A DNA stretch of 52,135 bases from Verrucomicrobiota bacterium (lineage in GTDB: Bacteria > Verrucomicrobiota > Verrucomicrobiia > Limisphaerales > UBA9464): positions 1 through 52,135 of the forward strand of contig CANIZL010000043.1 of assembly GCA_947471985.1 (NCBI GenBank), in the 5' to 3' direction. Both the position numbers and the translations under genes were made by a program. This document shows, piece by piece, positions 13,598 to 23,605 of this stretch (position 1 is the stretch's first letter; each line of letters opens with the position of its first letter). The notes below the pieces were generated by a model. It did not search any database and had not been told where the DNA came from. It worked only from the letters and a program-made list of their open reading frames with translations.

Positions 13598-16500
13598 CTA
13601 ACCGCCGACCCGGAAGGCGGCGGGGATGAACTGCACCCGCACGGTGGTTTGCAATTGCGATACGAGGGTATGCTCGACGCTGGCGGAAACTTCACCGTCG
13701 TGCAGATCGACCACTTTGCCGCGGGCCACGAGGGTTTGATCCTGCCACACGTGAAAATCCATGCCCACCCGCACTCGGGCGGGTTCCACGGCGCGGATGG
13801 GGATCAAATTGCCGATGCGGACGGGAGTCAATCGGGGCAAATGACCGGTGATAATGCGATCCACCGGGGCATGACTGGCCAGTAGCAGGCAGAGTCGGAC
13901 CAGGTCATTGATCAGCGCCTCGGCACCGTTCTCATTCCCGGCGACCCGGCTGAACAGCCAATCGGTAAACGCTTGCAGTCGACGTCGGGCGTGTCGTTCC
14001 AGCCGTCCAAATTCCGGCAGATGGGTCAAATCCCGGAAGGAACCCGCGGCGTCGAATTCACTGTAACGTTCCACCCAATCGAGTCGGACGGCCGGTGGCA
14101 CGGACGCGAATTCCGCATGGAGGCAGGTGGCGACCTGTTGGATTTGCCCGAGTTCCGTGGCGGCGTCGGCGGCGAGTTTTCCGTTGGCATGGCGGCCGTC
14201 GATGATATCCCCAAGCGCGACATGTTCCTCCACGTCGCGGACATGACCGGACCACGATTTCACCTGGATTGCGCCGAAATTCAAAGTGGCGGCATGCTGG
14301 CGTAGTTGCCCCAAGGCCCCCGAGCCGCCCTGGTAAATGGCCCGGACCGCGGTTGGGACGGCACCTGCCGTGAACGTCGATTGTTCCGTGGCATAACGCA
14401 GCGCGGAGGCCTGGGCATATTGCAATACCTCCAGTAACCGTTCACGCGTATCAAATTCCCGCAAGCGCGGTCCAATCGCGGTGAACCATCGGGCGGGCGC
14501 GTGCCGGAACAAGCGCAGGTAGGCTTCCAGGGGATCGGGCGGATCATCATGCCGGCGCAGGCACTCGGGCAACGGTGCGGCGGCCACTGCGGAGTCCAGA
14601 TCCCAGGTCGGGGTCAGACGTTCGGCCAGATCGAGATTGCGGGGACGTATATAGGCGAGGAATTTGACGTGTTCCTGCAGGATGGTGTCGCGACGCAAAT
14701 TGAGGGCGCGAACCGTGTCCCGATCCTCCTGCTGCAAGGCCCGGGCCACGGCGACGTCGTGACGTGCCTCCGTCAGGCGCGCATCGATGGTCGCGAGTCG
14801 ACCCACGGCCGCATCACGTTGTGCGCGGGCGGCGTCGATGGCTTCCTGAATCCGCCCCGTCAACTGTCGCAACTGGGCGACGTAGAATTCCAGTCGTCGG
14901 AGGATGGCGGCGGACGCGTCCGTTATCTCCAGGGCTTTGGCCAGGATTTTGGCGGGATTATCCACCGGGAAAATGGGCAGGAAATTCAGCGCCACGGCGG
15001 CATCGCTGGCAAAGTTCCGAAACTTCACCGAGCCGAAAACATCGGTGTCCTTGGTGACGGTTCCGGAACCCACGACCGGGCGCGGAAATTCCTCGGAATC
15101 CGCGTAGCTCAACGCCAGGGTCCGAACCAATCCGGTGACTTCCCGCAGACCGCCCAAGGCATTGTTGTACGCATCATTCACGACGCCCGAAGCAAACCGC
15201 TTGCCAATGGTGACGGAACGGATCGGGGCATTTTGTCCGACGACGGGCTCCGATTGGAGAATGTCATCCTTGGTTGCGGCGGCCTGCAGTTTGGAATTTA
15301 GGGCAAAGGTTTGAACCAAGGGCGCCGCGGTGGGCAACGTGCGCAGAGTGCCCGTGGTAAATACCGCCTGGGCCGCGAACGGCCCTGCTGCCGCGGGTCC
15401 CGGACCGCCGGCCGCGGGATGCGGTGGGTCCACCCGATCGGCGTTGAGAAAAATCTGGGTCAGACGTTCCTGGGAGATGCGGCTCGATTTCGCCTTTACC
15501 ACGTTGTTCAACGACGGCGAGGTCAGGAGATCGTTGGCCGCATCCTCTCCCAGCATGACCTGGCGAATCCGGTGGATGTGCGCCTGGGTTTTGTAGAAAC
15601 TTAGACTGATTAAATCATCGGCCTTGTCGGCCCGGGTATCCAGTTCCTGCCGGAGCGGTTCCAAGCCGCGGCTTTCGATGGGCGCGCCGAGGCGGGCGTC
15701 GAGGGCGATTTGGTGGAGTCGGTCCTCAAATTCCGGGCCCTCGGCAAACGCCGGTTTGTACCGGCTCTCGAAGGGCGCGACCAAACGGTCAAAACTCACC
15801 CGATCCCAGGGACCGGGCGTGCTTTGGACATTGGGTTCGCCAGCGCGCCACCAGATGATGCCGAGATTGAGATTGCTCGTGCGAATCACACCCGCCCGCG
15901 CCACCGCCGCGGCACCGCCATGAATCTCGAGGGTAAAACCGGTGATGGATTGCGCGCTGGTGAATCCCAATTCCACTGGAGCGACGGCGTAGCGTAGCCA
16001 CGTGGGGGTATCCAACTCCTCGCCTTGGGCCCCGAGCCGGATGGGCAGGGGCGGCGGCGGCGTGGCGAAAGCGCGCGCGCCGGTGGCCGCGCCGGCCCGC
16101 CAACGAATAACCACTTCGACGGGTGGAAATTCGTAATCCGGGCGCAATTCGACATAGAGGAACGCGGCGGTTCCCAAAGGCTTCGCCGGAAAACTCACGG
16201 TCAATTCGACATTCGCGGGTCGGGCCGCGGGCGGGAGCAAGGTCGTGTCGAATCCTTGCCGCGGCAGCACGCCCGGATCGAAGGCCACGGTCTCCAAACC
16301 CACCCGTGCCACAGTCTCGACCGGCTCGACTTCCTGGTTCGGCGGATCGGCCGGCGGCGGCAACGCGGGCGCCGTGGGCCCGACGATGATCCGATGCAAA
16401 TCGTTCCGGCGTCCCAACACCCAATCCCGCCGTTGCCGCCAATCCTGCCGGATTCCCAAGAGTCGGCGCCGCTCCGCTTCAATCCGGGGATCCGGCTGGG

Positions 16501-17809
16501 CCACGACCAGCAATTCGGGTTCGTAAACGCGTTCGGGAACCGGAACGAGAAAGCGGACGATTTCACCGGTGCCGGAGAGATCCAGCGGCGCCAGCGGTGT
16601 GCTGCCACCCAAGGCCGCGTCCAAATCCTCGATCGGAATCGGTGCCGCTTCCACCCGCCAGCCGGTGGGGAAAAACCGGCTGAGCGAGGCGCGGTCGGCC
16701 AGAAGGGTCGGCGGTGTGGGTGTGGTCAGGATATCGAGAGCCGCCTTGGGTAAAATTCCCGCCGGCGGGATGGAACGGAAATGTTGGGCGAGCACGCTGG
16801 GATTCGTGGCCACCGCGGCGGGCAGTTGGCTCAGGTGTTCGACGAATTGGGCGTAGCGTTGCTGCCAGAGTGTCGCCACGGCGGGAAGCGCGGGATCGCC
16901 GAGCAGGCGCCCCGGCCGGAGTCGTTCCCGGGGCCGTCCACCCGGGCGCGTCACGACGGCCAGATCCACGTACGGAAGAAAGGTTCCCGGATTTGTCCCG
17001 GGCCGGAAACTCAGCAGAGCGATGGGCACACCTACGGCCTGCCACGGAGCGGGCGTGGCCGGGGCGGCCAATTCGCGTTCAAAAATCCCCGTCGCGACGC
17101 GATTGCGCCAGGCGAGATTGAAGGGTGGATTTGCTGCGTCGATGGCGGGCAGCAGGGCGGGGGGCAGCAAATACCAGCGCAGGCGGGCGGCATCGAGTAT
17201 ACGGGGATCCGAAAAGGCGTCGCTCTCGGGATCAATCTCGCAGGGATCGTTGGCCGTCGAACGGTCGACGTTGATCAACGTCACGGGTTCCAGCACCAGT
17301 ACTGCGGCCCAGGGCTGATTCGCCGCGATGGGATCCGCGCCCCAGGCCTGTTCGAGTTCCGTGAGATGCGCTTGCACGCCACCGACCGGGGGCGGATCGG
17401 GCCGCAAGGGCACCCATTCACCGTTCACATTCAGTTGCCGGACCGGAATCGTCTGCGCCCCCAGGGTCATGGGACGGGGAACGACCACATCTTCGCCGGT
17501 GAGCGCAAAGGCGTGTCCCGGGAGCACGTGCAGAAAATGATTTAGCAGGGAAGGCGCCGCGGTTTCCGCGCCTGCTTCGAGGGAGACTTCCAATCCCCGC
17601 ACCACGCCGGCGGAGACCTGGCGTCCGCGCCACGCCAGCCGGGCGGCACGTTCCTCCTGCTCCTGCTCCAGGGCATCCACCGTCAACGCGCGGCCGGTCC
17701 AATAATTCAGCCGTCGTTGCCACGCTGCCTCGACCTCGGGCCGCAGGATCGGTGATGTGGCGGACACGTGCTCGCTCGGCAGTGGAGCGGCAATGGGGGA
17801 GACTCTCAT
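13598..17809 (-). CDS. Large eCIS structural protein, 1403 aa, with N-terminal YWTGRxL signature
   Basis: Residues 34-77 carry the signature YWTGRAL, D, EQ, then GVVRGLEVSL, which recurs in the next two upstream genes. Residues of about 85-700 look like beta-rich phage-tail-type sequence with many Pro and Val residues. A helical region follows, including a heptad-like coiled coil at about 1000-1085 (repeated LxxRRD, ARxQRDAA and similar), and the last 300 residues end in a beta-rich segment. The protein is cytoplasmic by sequence, with no signal peptide or membrane segment. Length and coiled coil make it a candidate for a tape-measure or baseplate-extension role, since no classical Afp14-like tape measure was found, but this is inference. 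It starts 30 nt after the 630-aa gene and ends 11 nt before the 512-aa gene. Confidence 0.82.
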   Translation of the reverse strand: MRVSPIAAPLPSEHVSATSPILRPEVEAAWQRRLNYWTGRALTVDALEQEQEERAARLAWRGRQVSAGVVRGLEVSLEAGAETAAPSLLNHFLHVLPGHAFALTGEDVVVPRPMTLGAQTIPVRQLNVNGEWVPLRPDPPPVGGVQAHLTELEQAWGADPIAANQPWAAVLVLEPVTLINVDRSTANDPCEIDPESDAFSDPRILDAARLRWYLLPPALLPAIDAANPPFNLAWRNRVATGIFERELAAPATPAPWQAVGVPIALLSFRPGTNPGTFLPYVDLAVVTRPGGRPRERLRPGRLLGDPALPAVATLWQQRYAQFVEHLSQLPAAVATNPSVLAQHFRSIPPAGILPKAALDILTTPTPPTLLADRASLSRFFPTGWRVEAAPIPIEDLDAALGGSTPLAPLDLSGTGEIVRFLVPVPERVYEPELLVVAQPDPRIEAERRRLLGIRQDWRQRRDWVLGRRNDLHRIIVGPTAPALPPPADPPNQEVEPVETVARVGLETVAFDPGVLPRQGFDTTLLPPAARPANVELTVSFPAKPLGTAAFLYVELRPDYEFPPVEVVIRWRAGAATGARAFATPPPPLPIRLGAQGEELDTPTWLRYAVAPVELGFTSAQSITGFTLEIHGGAAAVARAGVIRTSNLNLGIIWWRAGEPNVQSTPGPWDRVSFDRLVAPFESRYKPAFAEGPEFEDRLHQIALDARLGAPIESRGLEPLRQELDTRADKADDLISLSFYKTQAHIHRIRQVMLGEDAANDLLTSPSLNNVVKAKSSRISQERLTQIFLNADRVDPPHPAAGGPGPAAAGPFAAQAVFTTGTLRTLPTAAPLVQTFALNSKLQAAATKDDILQSEPVVGQNAPIRSVTIGKRFASGVVNDAYNNALGGLREVTGLVRTLALSYADSEEFPRPVVGSGTVTKDTDVFGSVKFRNFASDAAVALNFLPIFPVDNPAKILAKALEITDASAAILRRLEFYVAQLRQLTGRIQEAIDAARAQRDAAVGRLATIDARLTEARHDVAVARALQQEDRDTVRALNLRRDTILQEHVKFLAYIRPRNLDLAERLTPTWDLDSAVAAAPLPECLRRHDDPPDPLEAYLRLFRHAPARWFTAIGPRLREFDTRERLLEVLQYAQASALRYATEQSTFTAGAVPTAVRAIYQGGSGALGQLRQHAATLNFGAIQVKSWSGHVRDVEEHVALGDIIDGRHANGKLAADAATELGQIQQVATCLHAEFASVPPAVRLDWVERYSEFDAAGSFRDLTHLPEFGRLERHARRRLQAFTDWLFSRVAGNENGAEALINDLVRLCLLLASHAPVDRIITGHLPRLTPVRIGNLIPIRAVEPARVRVGMDFHVWQDQTLVARGKVVDLHDGEVSASVEHTLVSQLQTTVRVQFIPAAFRVGG

Positions 17810-17839
17810 GGCAGGAAAGGCGCTGGAGGTGGATGCCGA

Positions 17840-19732
17840 CTAGGGTTGCGGTGCCGCGGCGCGCTTAACCCGGGCGACGCGCGCACTCAGACTTTTTATG
17901 GCCTTCTGACTCGGAGCGGTCGGGTTCGTCCGCGCCAGGCGATCGATCTCCAGCAGTTCCTTGTGCGAGCCCGGAGGCAGATCCCGGACCGCCCGGGCGA
18001 ACTCGATATCGTCGGCCGCCAGGCGGTCCAATCCCTGGCCAAAATTCGGATCGGCCAAAGGCGCCAGAACGGCCAACGCCGCGGCGGGCGACTTCTCCTT
18101 TTTGGCCGCCGTGGTGGCGGCTTCCAGCAGGGAGCGGAGCAGTGCGGGATTCTCCGCCACCGCTCGGCGATTAAGTCCGCGCGTAACGGCGTCAATCTCG
18201 GGCCGTTCCATGGCCCGCAGGCTCATGAGGTGGTGGGCGACGATCGGATCGCTTTCGGCGGTGCGAAGGAGGGCCCCGGGGTTGTCCCGGCGCGCGTGGA
18301 AGGCATTCACCACTCCGGGAGTCTGCACGGCGAGGACCGGCAGGTGACGTCGACGCACAAACCAGAATACCGGTTGGGCCGCGATGGCATTGGTCAGGGT
18401 GGTTCTCCAAAGAATCTCCACGGGATCCGTCACCGGCACCACGGGTGGGTTGGCGAGGGCGAAGGTTTGGGAACGATTGATCAACAGATCGATGGGTGTG
18501 GCCTTGGCCTGCGAAATGAGCTGCGGCGAACGCAATCGGCGCGTGGCGCCCGCGAATTCAACCCGGCGAAGATTAAACGCCGCCCGCGTGAGGGGGATCA
18601 CCACGACGACGCCCGTGCCCGCCAGTGCGTCCGCAGCGAGGGTTAAATCGAGCGGGGGCAGGGAAAGACTTTCCTCAATAATCGCCGGAAGTTCGTCCTC
18701 CGGAATGAACGAAAGATCCACGGCGACACCGGGCGGGAAGAATTGCTGCGACAGCGCGTTGCCGATGAAGGTGTTGCTCGGCACGCGACCCACGGGCGGC
18801 AGAACATCGAAAAATTGCGATGCCGCAAACGGCTGGCCGGCATTCGCAGTGACCACTTCCGAAAGATGTCGATCATATTGCACCAAGTGCGCCTCGCGGA
18901 GCGCCCGGTTGCCAAATCCGAAGTCCTGTCCCACCGGCCGTTCCGCCCCCGCATCGCGTCGCACCATGAATGGGTCCACCCACTCAACCAGGTTTCCGCG
19001 CAGCGCCACCAATGCGAGAGGCAGGGTTCCGGAAAGGGCTCCGCCCGCCTCGCCTTCGAGGAAAATCGTCCGGGCCGCACGCGCCCGCCGCCGCGTCCAG
19101 GTGCCTTCACCCGTATCCGGAAACGGAATCAATGTGATGGCCACGCCTTCGATAACATCTCCATCCTCCACCGTGCGTTGGCCCGTCAACGAGGTGGGAT
19201 AGGCGGAGATCGGATTCGCGGTCCATTCCACCGCCCGCAACGCGAGAACATAAATGCCGGTGCGGGTGCGACCAGGTTCGTTGGGAATGGCGCGCAAACC
19301 AAAGGACGCATCGAGCGTTTGGATTTCCGGAATATTGGTGGGATCGATGACGATGGCGTCGCGGAGAACGACGAGTTCGCCGGTGTCGGTGACGCCGTGG
19401 CCCGCCTCGATCTGCAGGCGCTCACTGTTCACGGTGAGGCCGGCAATCTCCGTGACCCGCAGGCCTTCCACGACGCCGAAACCGCCGGCGCGACCGAGGT
19501 CGGCCTGGCGCGTGAGGAAGTAATTTTGTTCATTGGCGAGATCGCGCGCCGCCAAAAAGCGGCCATCGAACCAACTCGGTCGTTGCCGGCGCGGATCCAC
19601 CAGCAGGACGTTCGCCCGGATGAGCGCATCGCGTTGGGAGTTGGTGGGATTGGTCTGTCCGGTTCCGCCGTTGGGCAGGTTGACGGTGAACTGGATGCGT
19701 TCGCGATTGGAGCCTCGATTATTAAAGGGCAC
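17840..19732 (-). CDS. eCIS structural protein, 630 aa, with WFDGRxL signature
   Basis: The start is GTG at 19732, preceded by a strong AGGAGG five bases upstream, which settles the start. Residues 52-95 read WFDGRFL, then D and NEQNYF, then GFGVVEGLRV, the same signature as in the neighbouring 297- and 1403-aa proteins. After it comes a beta-rich region (about 95-260) with GxxVxxTGELVVL, typical of tail or fibre-like proteins, then a mixed region, and a helical Lys/Arg/Ala-rich C-terminus (about 520-630). There is no signal peptide. I do not know its specific role; position between the baseplate genes and the ATPase suggests an accessory baseplate or outer-particle component. It lies 21 nt after the 297-aa gene. 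Confidence 0.85.
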   Translation of the reverse strand: MPFNNRGSNRERIQFTVNLPNGGTGQTNPTNSQRDALIRANVLLVDPRRQRPSWFDGRFLAARDLANEQNYFLTRQADLGRAGGFGVVEGLRVTEIAGLTVNSERLQIEAGHGVTDTGELVVLRDAIVIDPTNIPEIQTLDASFGLRAIPNEPGRTRTGIYVLALRAVEWTANPISAYPTSLTGQRTVEDGDVIEGVAITLIPFPDTGEGTWTRRRARAARTIFLEGEAGGALSGTLPLALVALRGNLVEWVDPFMVRRDAGAERPVGQDFGFGNRALREAHLVQYDRHLSEVVTANAGQPFAASQFFDVLPPVGRVPSNTFIGNALSQQFFPPGVAVDLSFIPEDELPAIIEESLSLPPLDLTLAADALAGTGVVVVIPLTRAAFNLRRVEFAGATRRLRSPQLISQAKATPIDLLINRSQTFALANPPVVPVTDPVEILWRTTLTNAIAAQPVFWFVRRRHLPVLAVQTPGVVNAFHARRDNPGALLRTAESDPIVAHHLMSLRAMERPEIDAVTRGLNRRAVAENPALLRSLLEAATTAAKKEKSPAAALAVLAPLADPNFGQGLDRLAADDIEFARAVRDLPPGSHKELLEIDRLARTNPTAPSQKAIKSLSARVARVKRAAAPQP

Positions 19733-19753
19733 GGGATCCTCCTATAAATGGGG

Positions 19754-20647
19754 TTAAACAACGGGGGCAAAATGAATCAACGCGGCCGGTGGAACGACCC
19801 AGCGCCGGACGTCATTGGAAAGATTGTTCGCCGGAACGGCCCAGCGGGCGGGCGAAAAGTTTGGAGTTGGAGCGACGGGTGGATTTGCGGCGTTGGCGGG
19901 AATCCTCAGGCGTGCGAGCAACACCGCGGTCGGATCGAAGCCGGCCGGGATTTCGTTCATGGGTTGGGCTGGATTGATGGCCCGGGGCGGGGTCAACGCC
20001 GTATAGGCTCCAGCAATCCGCCCGCGAACATCGGCCACACTGGCGACGCCGGCGTAATAATCGAAGGCATCGGGCAACGCCAACGCCCCATCGCGCAAGA
20101 TCAAGGTCAGATCATAGCCGTCGCGGACCCGCGACGGCTGCGTCGCATTGAGCGCATCAAACGGTCCGCTCGCAAACGCCGGCGTCAGACCCCGATCACA
20201 CGCGTGAAAGCTCAGGAAGACATCCGCCACCACCACGCCCAAGGGCGCAAAGTTGGGGTCCGCACGAAAGGCGGCGCGCAGATCCGTGGCGTCGTCGGCA
20301 ACATTGTCCGCCGCGATGCTCGCGATAAATTCATACCAGCGCCGCAATCTCAGGGAGGCCCGTCGCGGTACTTCGATCAGCCTTCCGGCGCCATCAATGG
20401 CCAGGCCGGGTTCGACGAACAACTCCACTTCATCCGGGCCGCCTCCCGCTCCGGGAATCGGCAGCACGCCGACGGTCAATCCGGCAACGGTCCCACGGCC
20501 ATGCAGATAGAGCAGGGCCAGAGCCTGTTGTCGTCGATGATAGGTTTGTTCCGCCTGGAAATCATCGGCGCCCAACATCTCGCCGGTGGCGTAGTGCAAA
20601 CGATCGGAACGCTCCGTGGTTCGCAAGGGATCGGTACGGGTCGACAT
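19754..20647 (-). CDS. eCIS structural protein, 297 aa, with HYATGxxL signature
   Basis: The ATG at 20647 has AAGGAG nine bases upstream. Residues 16-60 read LHYATGEML, DD, AEQTYH, then GTVAGLTVGVLP, matching the signature of the next two genes, so the three form a paralogous set of growing size. The rest is beta-rich with a conserved-looking GLAIDGAGRLIEVPR at about 80-95, similar to the GHGVTDTGELVVL of the 630-aa protein, so homology extends beyond the signature. The gene follows a 338-bp gap, the only sizeable one inside the cluster, so it might also have its own promoter. The function is unknown; it is a probable accessory particle protein. Confidence 0.85.
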   Translation of the reverse strand: MSTRTDPLRTTERSDRLHYATGEMLGADDFQAEQTYHRRQQALALLYLHGRGTVAGLTVGVLPIPGAGGGPDEVELFVEPGLAIDGAGRLIEVPRRASLRLRRWYEFIASIAADNVADDATDLRAAFRADPNFAPLGVVVADVFLSFHACDRGLTPAFASGPFDALNATQPSRVRDGYDLTLILRDGALALPDAFDYYAGVASVADVRGRIAGAYTALTPPRAINPAQPMNEIPAGFDPTAVLLARLRIPANAANPPVAPTPNFSPARWAVPANNLSNDVRRWVVPPAALIHFAPVV

Positions 20648-20650
20648 AGC

Positions 20651-20842
20651 TCAGTTCTCCTTAAATGACGCAATTGACCGGCACGGCGTCCGCCGAGGAC
20701 TCTCGTGCGCAGCGATTTCCTCCTGCTCGAAAGGGGTACAGCAGCCCGTAACCAGGTCTCGATCCGCTTCCCGACAGAACCTGGGTAAGCATAATCGCAA
20801 TGGATCAAAGGATCGCGATGGATCTATCTTTACGTCGGACAT
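20651..20842 (-). CDS. Doubtful small cysteine-containing ORF, 63 aa
   Basis: The 338-bp gap between the gpI-like gene and the 297-aa gene holds an ATG-started frame beginning MSDVKIDPS with four cysteines (a C-x4-C spacing, then CC) and an acidic FEQEEI. It has no ribosome binding site and its end overlaps the ribosome binding site of the next gene. It could be a small real gene, but a non-coding or regulatory spacer is at least as likely. The rest of the gap shows nothing I can name. Confidence 0.2.
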   Translation of the reverse strand: MSDVKIDPSRSFDPLRLCLPRFCREADRDLVTGCCTPFEQEEIAAHESPRRTPCRSIASFKEN

Positions 20843-20985
20843 GCGCTGAAGTTGGCAGTTCGTCTTCTGGAAGAACCACTGTCCCCCGTTCGAACAGGAA
20901 GAAATTCGGGTGTGTCGCGCTGACGGGAGGCTCCGCCGCGCGCCTTGCGGCCGGCAACGTTCGTGGGAATCGAGGCCGCGTACCT

Positions 20986-23598
20986 TCACGACAACCTCCC
21001 TCCACCTTGACGTGGATCGAGGCTGGGTACGATTTGCACCGAATCGCCTTCTCCTAATCGACTCCGGCCCACGCGGGCCGCCGCGCGCGGTGATCGAAGT
21101 CCGAGATAGGTGTCCACCGCGACCAGGCTGGACAATCCAAGGATCAACGCCTCGCTTGCGCGGGCGACGCGGACCTGCACGTGGGCCGGGACTTCCCGTT
21201 CGGCGATGCGCTGGATGAGCGCCTGATCGACCGGCGCCACCGCCTGATGGACCAGGATCGTGACCCGATGGGCCAATCGATCAAAAAGGTTCAGCGCGGC
21301 TCGTTGTTCCTGGACGCGCGTCGCGGATTGCTCGCTGAAGGCCTGGCGGAACAGGGCGAGAAACTCTTTTTTCGCTTCGTCGCCCAGGACCAACGTGTCA
21401 CCCACGTGCGAGTTGCCACTGGTAATCAAGCCGGGCAGCAGCGGATCCTGTTCCGCGGAAAGATTTGCGCCCAAAATTGTCGCCACCACCCGGCGCAAAC
21501 GGAAATCCTCCAACACCAGGATCTCCCCCCCGGTCACGCCGCCACCGCGCGCCACGGTGACTTCGCGGCCGGAGACGATTTGCGTCAGAGGCGGATGTCC
21601 GCGGCGGGTGAAGAACTCCTGCAACTGATCTGGTTCGGGATCGTCCGCCATCGTCCGCTCCAGCCGCCCCCCGGTGGCGATTTCCAAAGCCAATTGCAAT
21701 CCCGCCACCGTTCCGCGGGTCTGGAACAAACGTGGGGCCGCGGCCAACCACGCCCGTCGTTGGGATTCATCAAAGGCGGGCTCGAATACGACGCCAATCC
21801 ATGCGCCCAACCATTCCAGGGCGTCCGCCGGCGTCGCTGCCGGATGCGTCCACAAATGGGCATTCGCCACGCGATCTTCCCACGGCGTGAGCACGCCTTC
21901 GAAAAGGCTCAGAAAGCGTTCAAGAAAATCCGCACCGGTCGCGGTTCCGACCTGGTCGGCGTCGTCGCCGAACAACGTCTCCCGGTATAACTCAGCGAGA
22001 TAATGGTCCCGATACGAAAAGCGCGCGCCGTGAAAGCGGACGGCGGCAATTTCCGGCGTGGTGTGGCCGGTGCCTTGCAAGGTGAGGCGGGTCCGCAAAA
22101 AGCGGCCTCGGAGCGCGCGGACGCGTCGGCCGGGTCGTTGGATCAGCGCGGTGAACAAGCCGGCCCGATCCCGCTCCGGCGCCCGCCCCAAGAGTCCGTC
22201 GTGAGCCGGAAATTCGGACGGTTCCCGCAGCCAGACTCCGCGGGCCGGCAAGGTCTCGGGCGCACCGGATCGGGAATTCGATAACTGCCCAAACTCATGG
22301 CGTTGCCAATCCTCCGGGGCCGGCACAAAGAACGGATCATCGGCGGCGGCCAATTCCAGCACGGCGCCGCATCCCGGTGGGAAAATTCCCTCCAAATAAA
22401 TTCGGTGCCACGTCGCACCTTCCAGCCGGCTATCCAATACGCGTCCCTCCACGCTGCCGCTTCGTTCAAAACTCGCGACGGACAGCGGTAACAAGGGTAA
22501 AATTAGCGGCGCCTCGAGCGCCGTCGGAGCCGGGGAAACGACGTAGTGCGCGGGCAATCCGGGTGAATTCACCAGGCGCACCACGCTGTTCGCGGTCAGG
22601 TTTCTCAACGGCAAAAATCCGCCCACCGGGGCCAACGCCCGACCGGGATCGGAGGGATCGTAGGCCCGCACTTCCCGCGGAAGGCTTAACTGCCCACCCA
22701 CAATTTGCGGCGCGGGAATAACCCCGAGCCGGTTCGCGGATAACCACGTCAAACTAACCGCCGGTCCGGCTTCGAGTAACTCCCGGGGCGGATTCCAGCG
22801 ACCCTCCGGCGAGCGTTCATGTATGCGGGTGCCACCATTTAACCACGTGAAGGCGACCAGGGCCCCGGCTGTATTGGCGGCCAGACCCACGAGGTCCTCG
22901 CCCAAAGCCAATTGCGGCTGCAGCAAATCCAATTGCAGCGCGGGCGGTGTGGGATTTTCCGGATCCGGCCGGAACGTGAGTTCGGAAAAGCTTCCCGGCT
23001 GACCGTCCCGCAGCGGCATTCCCCTCAGGTACGCAATTTGTCGGCCGTTGGCGGCGCCGCCCACGACGCGATCTCCCAAAACCCACACGCCCCCCTGCGG
23101 ATCCGCGGTCAATCGCTCGGGCGCGTAGGCGGTCAGGACCACCTCGACCACCAACGGACCAGTCCAGCGACGTCGACGATCCAGCATGCCGACACCGCCC
23201 CCCAGAATATTGCCGCCGTTATCCAGCCGTCGGAACGCGATATAAAGGACGTCATCATAGCCCAATGCGAGATCTGTTACCACGTCTCCGGCCAAAAGCG
23301 GAAACAATTGAATCGGCGCCTGACCGCCCGGGACGGCGCCGCTGGCGAAGACCCCGTTCGCGGTCACGTAGGCAACCGTGCCAAAGGCATCGCGAGCCAT
23401 ACCAGGGGCATTGCGCCATTGATCGCGGCGGGCAGCATCGACGACGCCGGCCAGACCTGACGAGGGTGATCGATCCCGTAGGCGCAGGCGGCGGCACTCC
23501 GCGTCGTATTCCAACGGCGGCGGCACCGGAGGATTGGGCGGGAAGGCCCAATCGCGCGCGGCGCTGAGTTGCCAGAATTGTTGACGGTTGGAATCCAT
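20986..23598 (-). CDS. Baseplate wedge protein, gpI/Afp12-like, 870 aa
   Basis: Residues of about 1-450 contain repeated short beta segments with Gly-Val-Trp and Leu-Ala-Asp patterns, suggesting a propeller-like N-terminal half. A segment at about 560-690 reads DFLERFLSLFEGVLTPWEDR, then a proline-rich loop, LEWLGAWIGV and RRAWLAAAPRLFQTRGTV, then GLQLALEIATGG. This matches the phage tail protein domain known as TIGR02242 (P2 gpI-like, Afp12 in the antifeeding prophage). I chose the ATG at 23598, seven bases after the stop of the gp6/J-like gene; a longer start at 23676 would overlap that gene and adds atypical sequence. The protein is expected to connect the baseplate wedge to outer components. 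Confidence 0.9.
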   Translation of the reverse strand: MDSNRQQFWQLSAARDWAFPPNPPVPPPLEYDAECRRLRLRDRSPSSGLAGVVDAARRDQWRNAPGMARDAFGTVAYVTANGVFASGAVPGGQAPIQLFPLLAGDVVTDLALGYDDVLYIAFRRLDNGGNILGGGVGMLDRRRRWTGPLVVEVVLTAYAPERLTADPQGGVWVLGDRVVGGAANGRQIAYLRGMPLRDGQPGSFSELTFRPDPENPTPPALQLDLLQPQLALGEDLVGLAANTAGALVAFTWLNGGTRIHERSPEGRWNPPRELLEAGPAVSLTWLSANRLGVIPAPQIVGGQLSLPREVRAYDPSDPGRALAPVGGFLPLRNLTANSVVRLVNSPGLPAHYVVSPAPTALEAPLILPLLPLSVASFERSGSVEGRVLDSRLEGATWHRIYLEGIFPPGCGAVLELAAADDPFFVPAPEDWQRHEFGQLSNSRSGAPETLPARGVWLREPSEFPAHDGLLGRAPERDRAGLFTALIQRPGRRVRALRGRFLRTRLTLQGTGHTTPEIAAVRFHGARFSYRDHYLAELYRETLFGDDADQVGTATGADFLERFLSLFEGVLTPWEDRVANAHLWTHPAATPADALEWLGAWIGVVFEPAFDESQRRAWLAAAPRLFQTRGTVAGLQLALEIATGGRLERTMADDPEPDQLQEFFTRRGHPPLTQIVSGREVTVARGGGVTGGEILVLEDFRLRRVVATILGANLSAEQDPLLPGLITSGNSHVGDTLVLGDEAKKEFLALFRQAFSEQSATRVQEQRAALNLFDRLAHRVTILVHQAVAPVDQALIQRIAEREVPAHVQVRVARASEALILGLSSLVAVDTYLGLRSPRAAARVGRSRLGEGDSVQIVPSLDPRQGGGRLS

Positions 23599-23605
23599 GG
23601 CCTGC

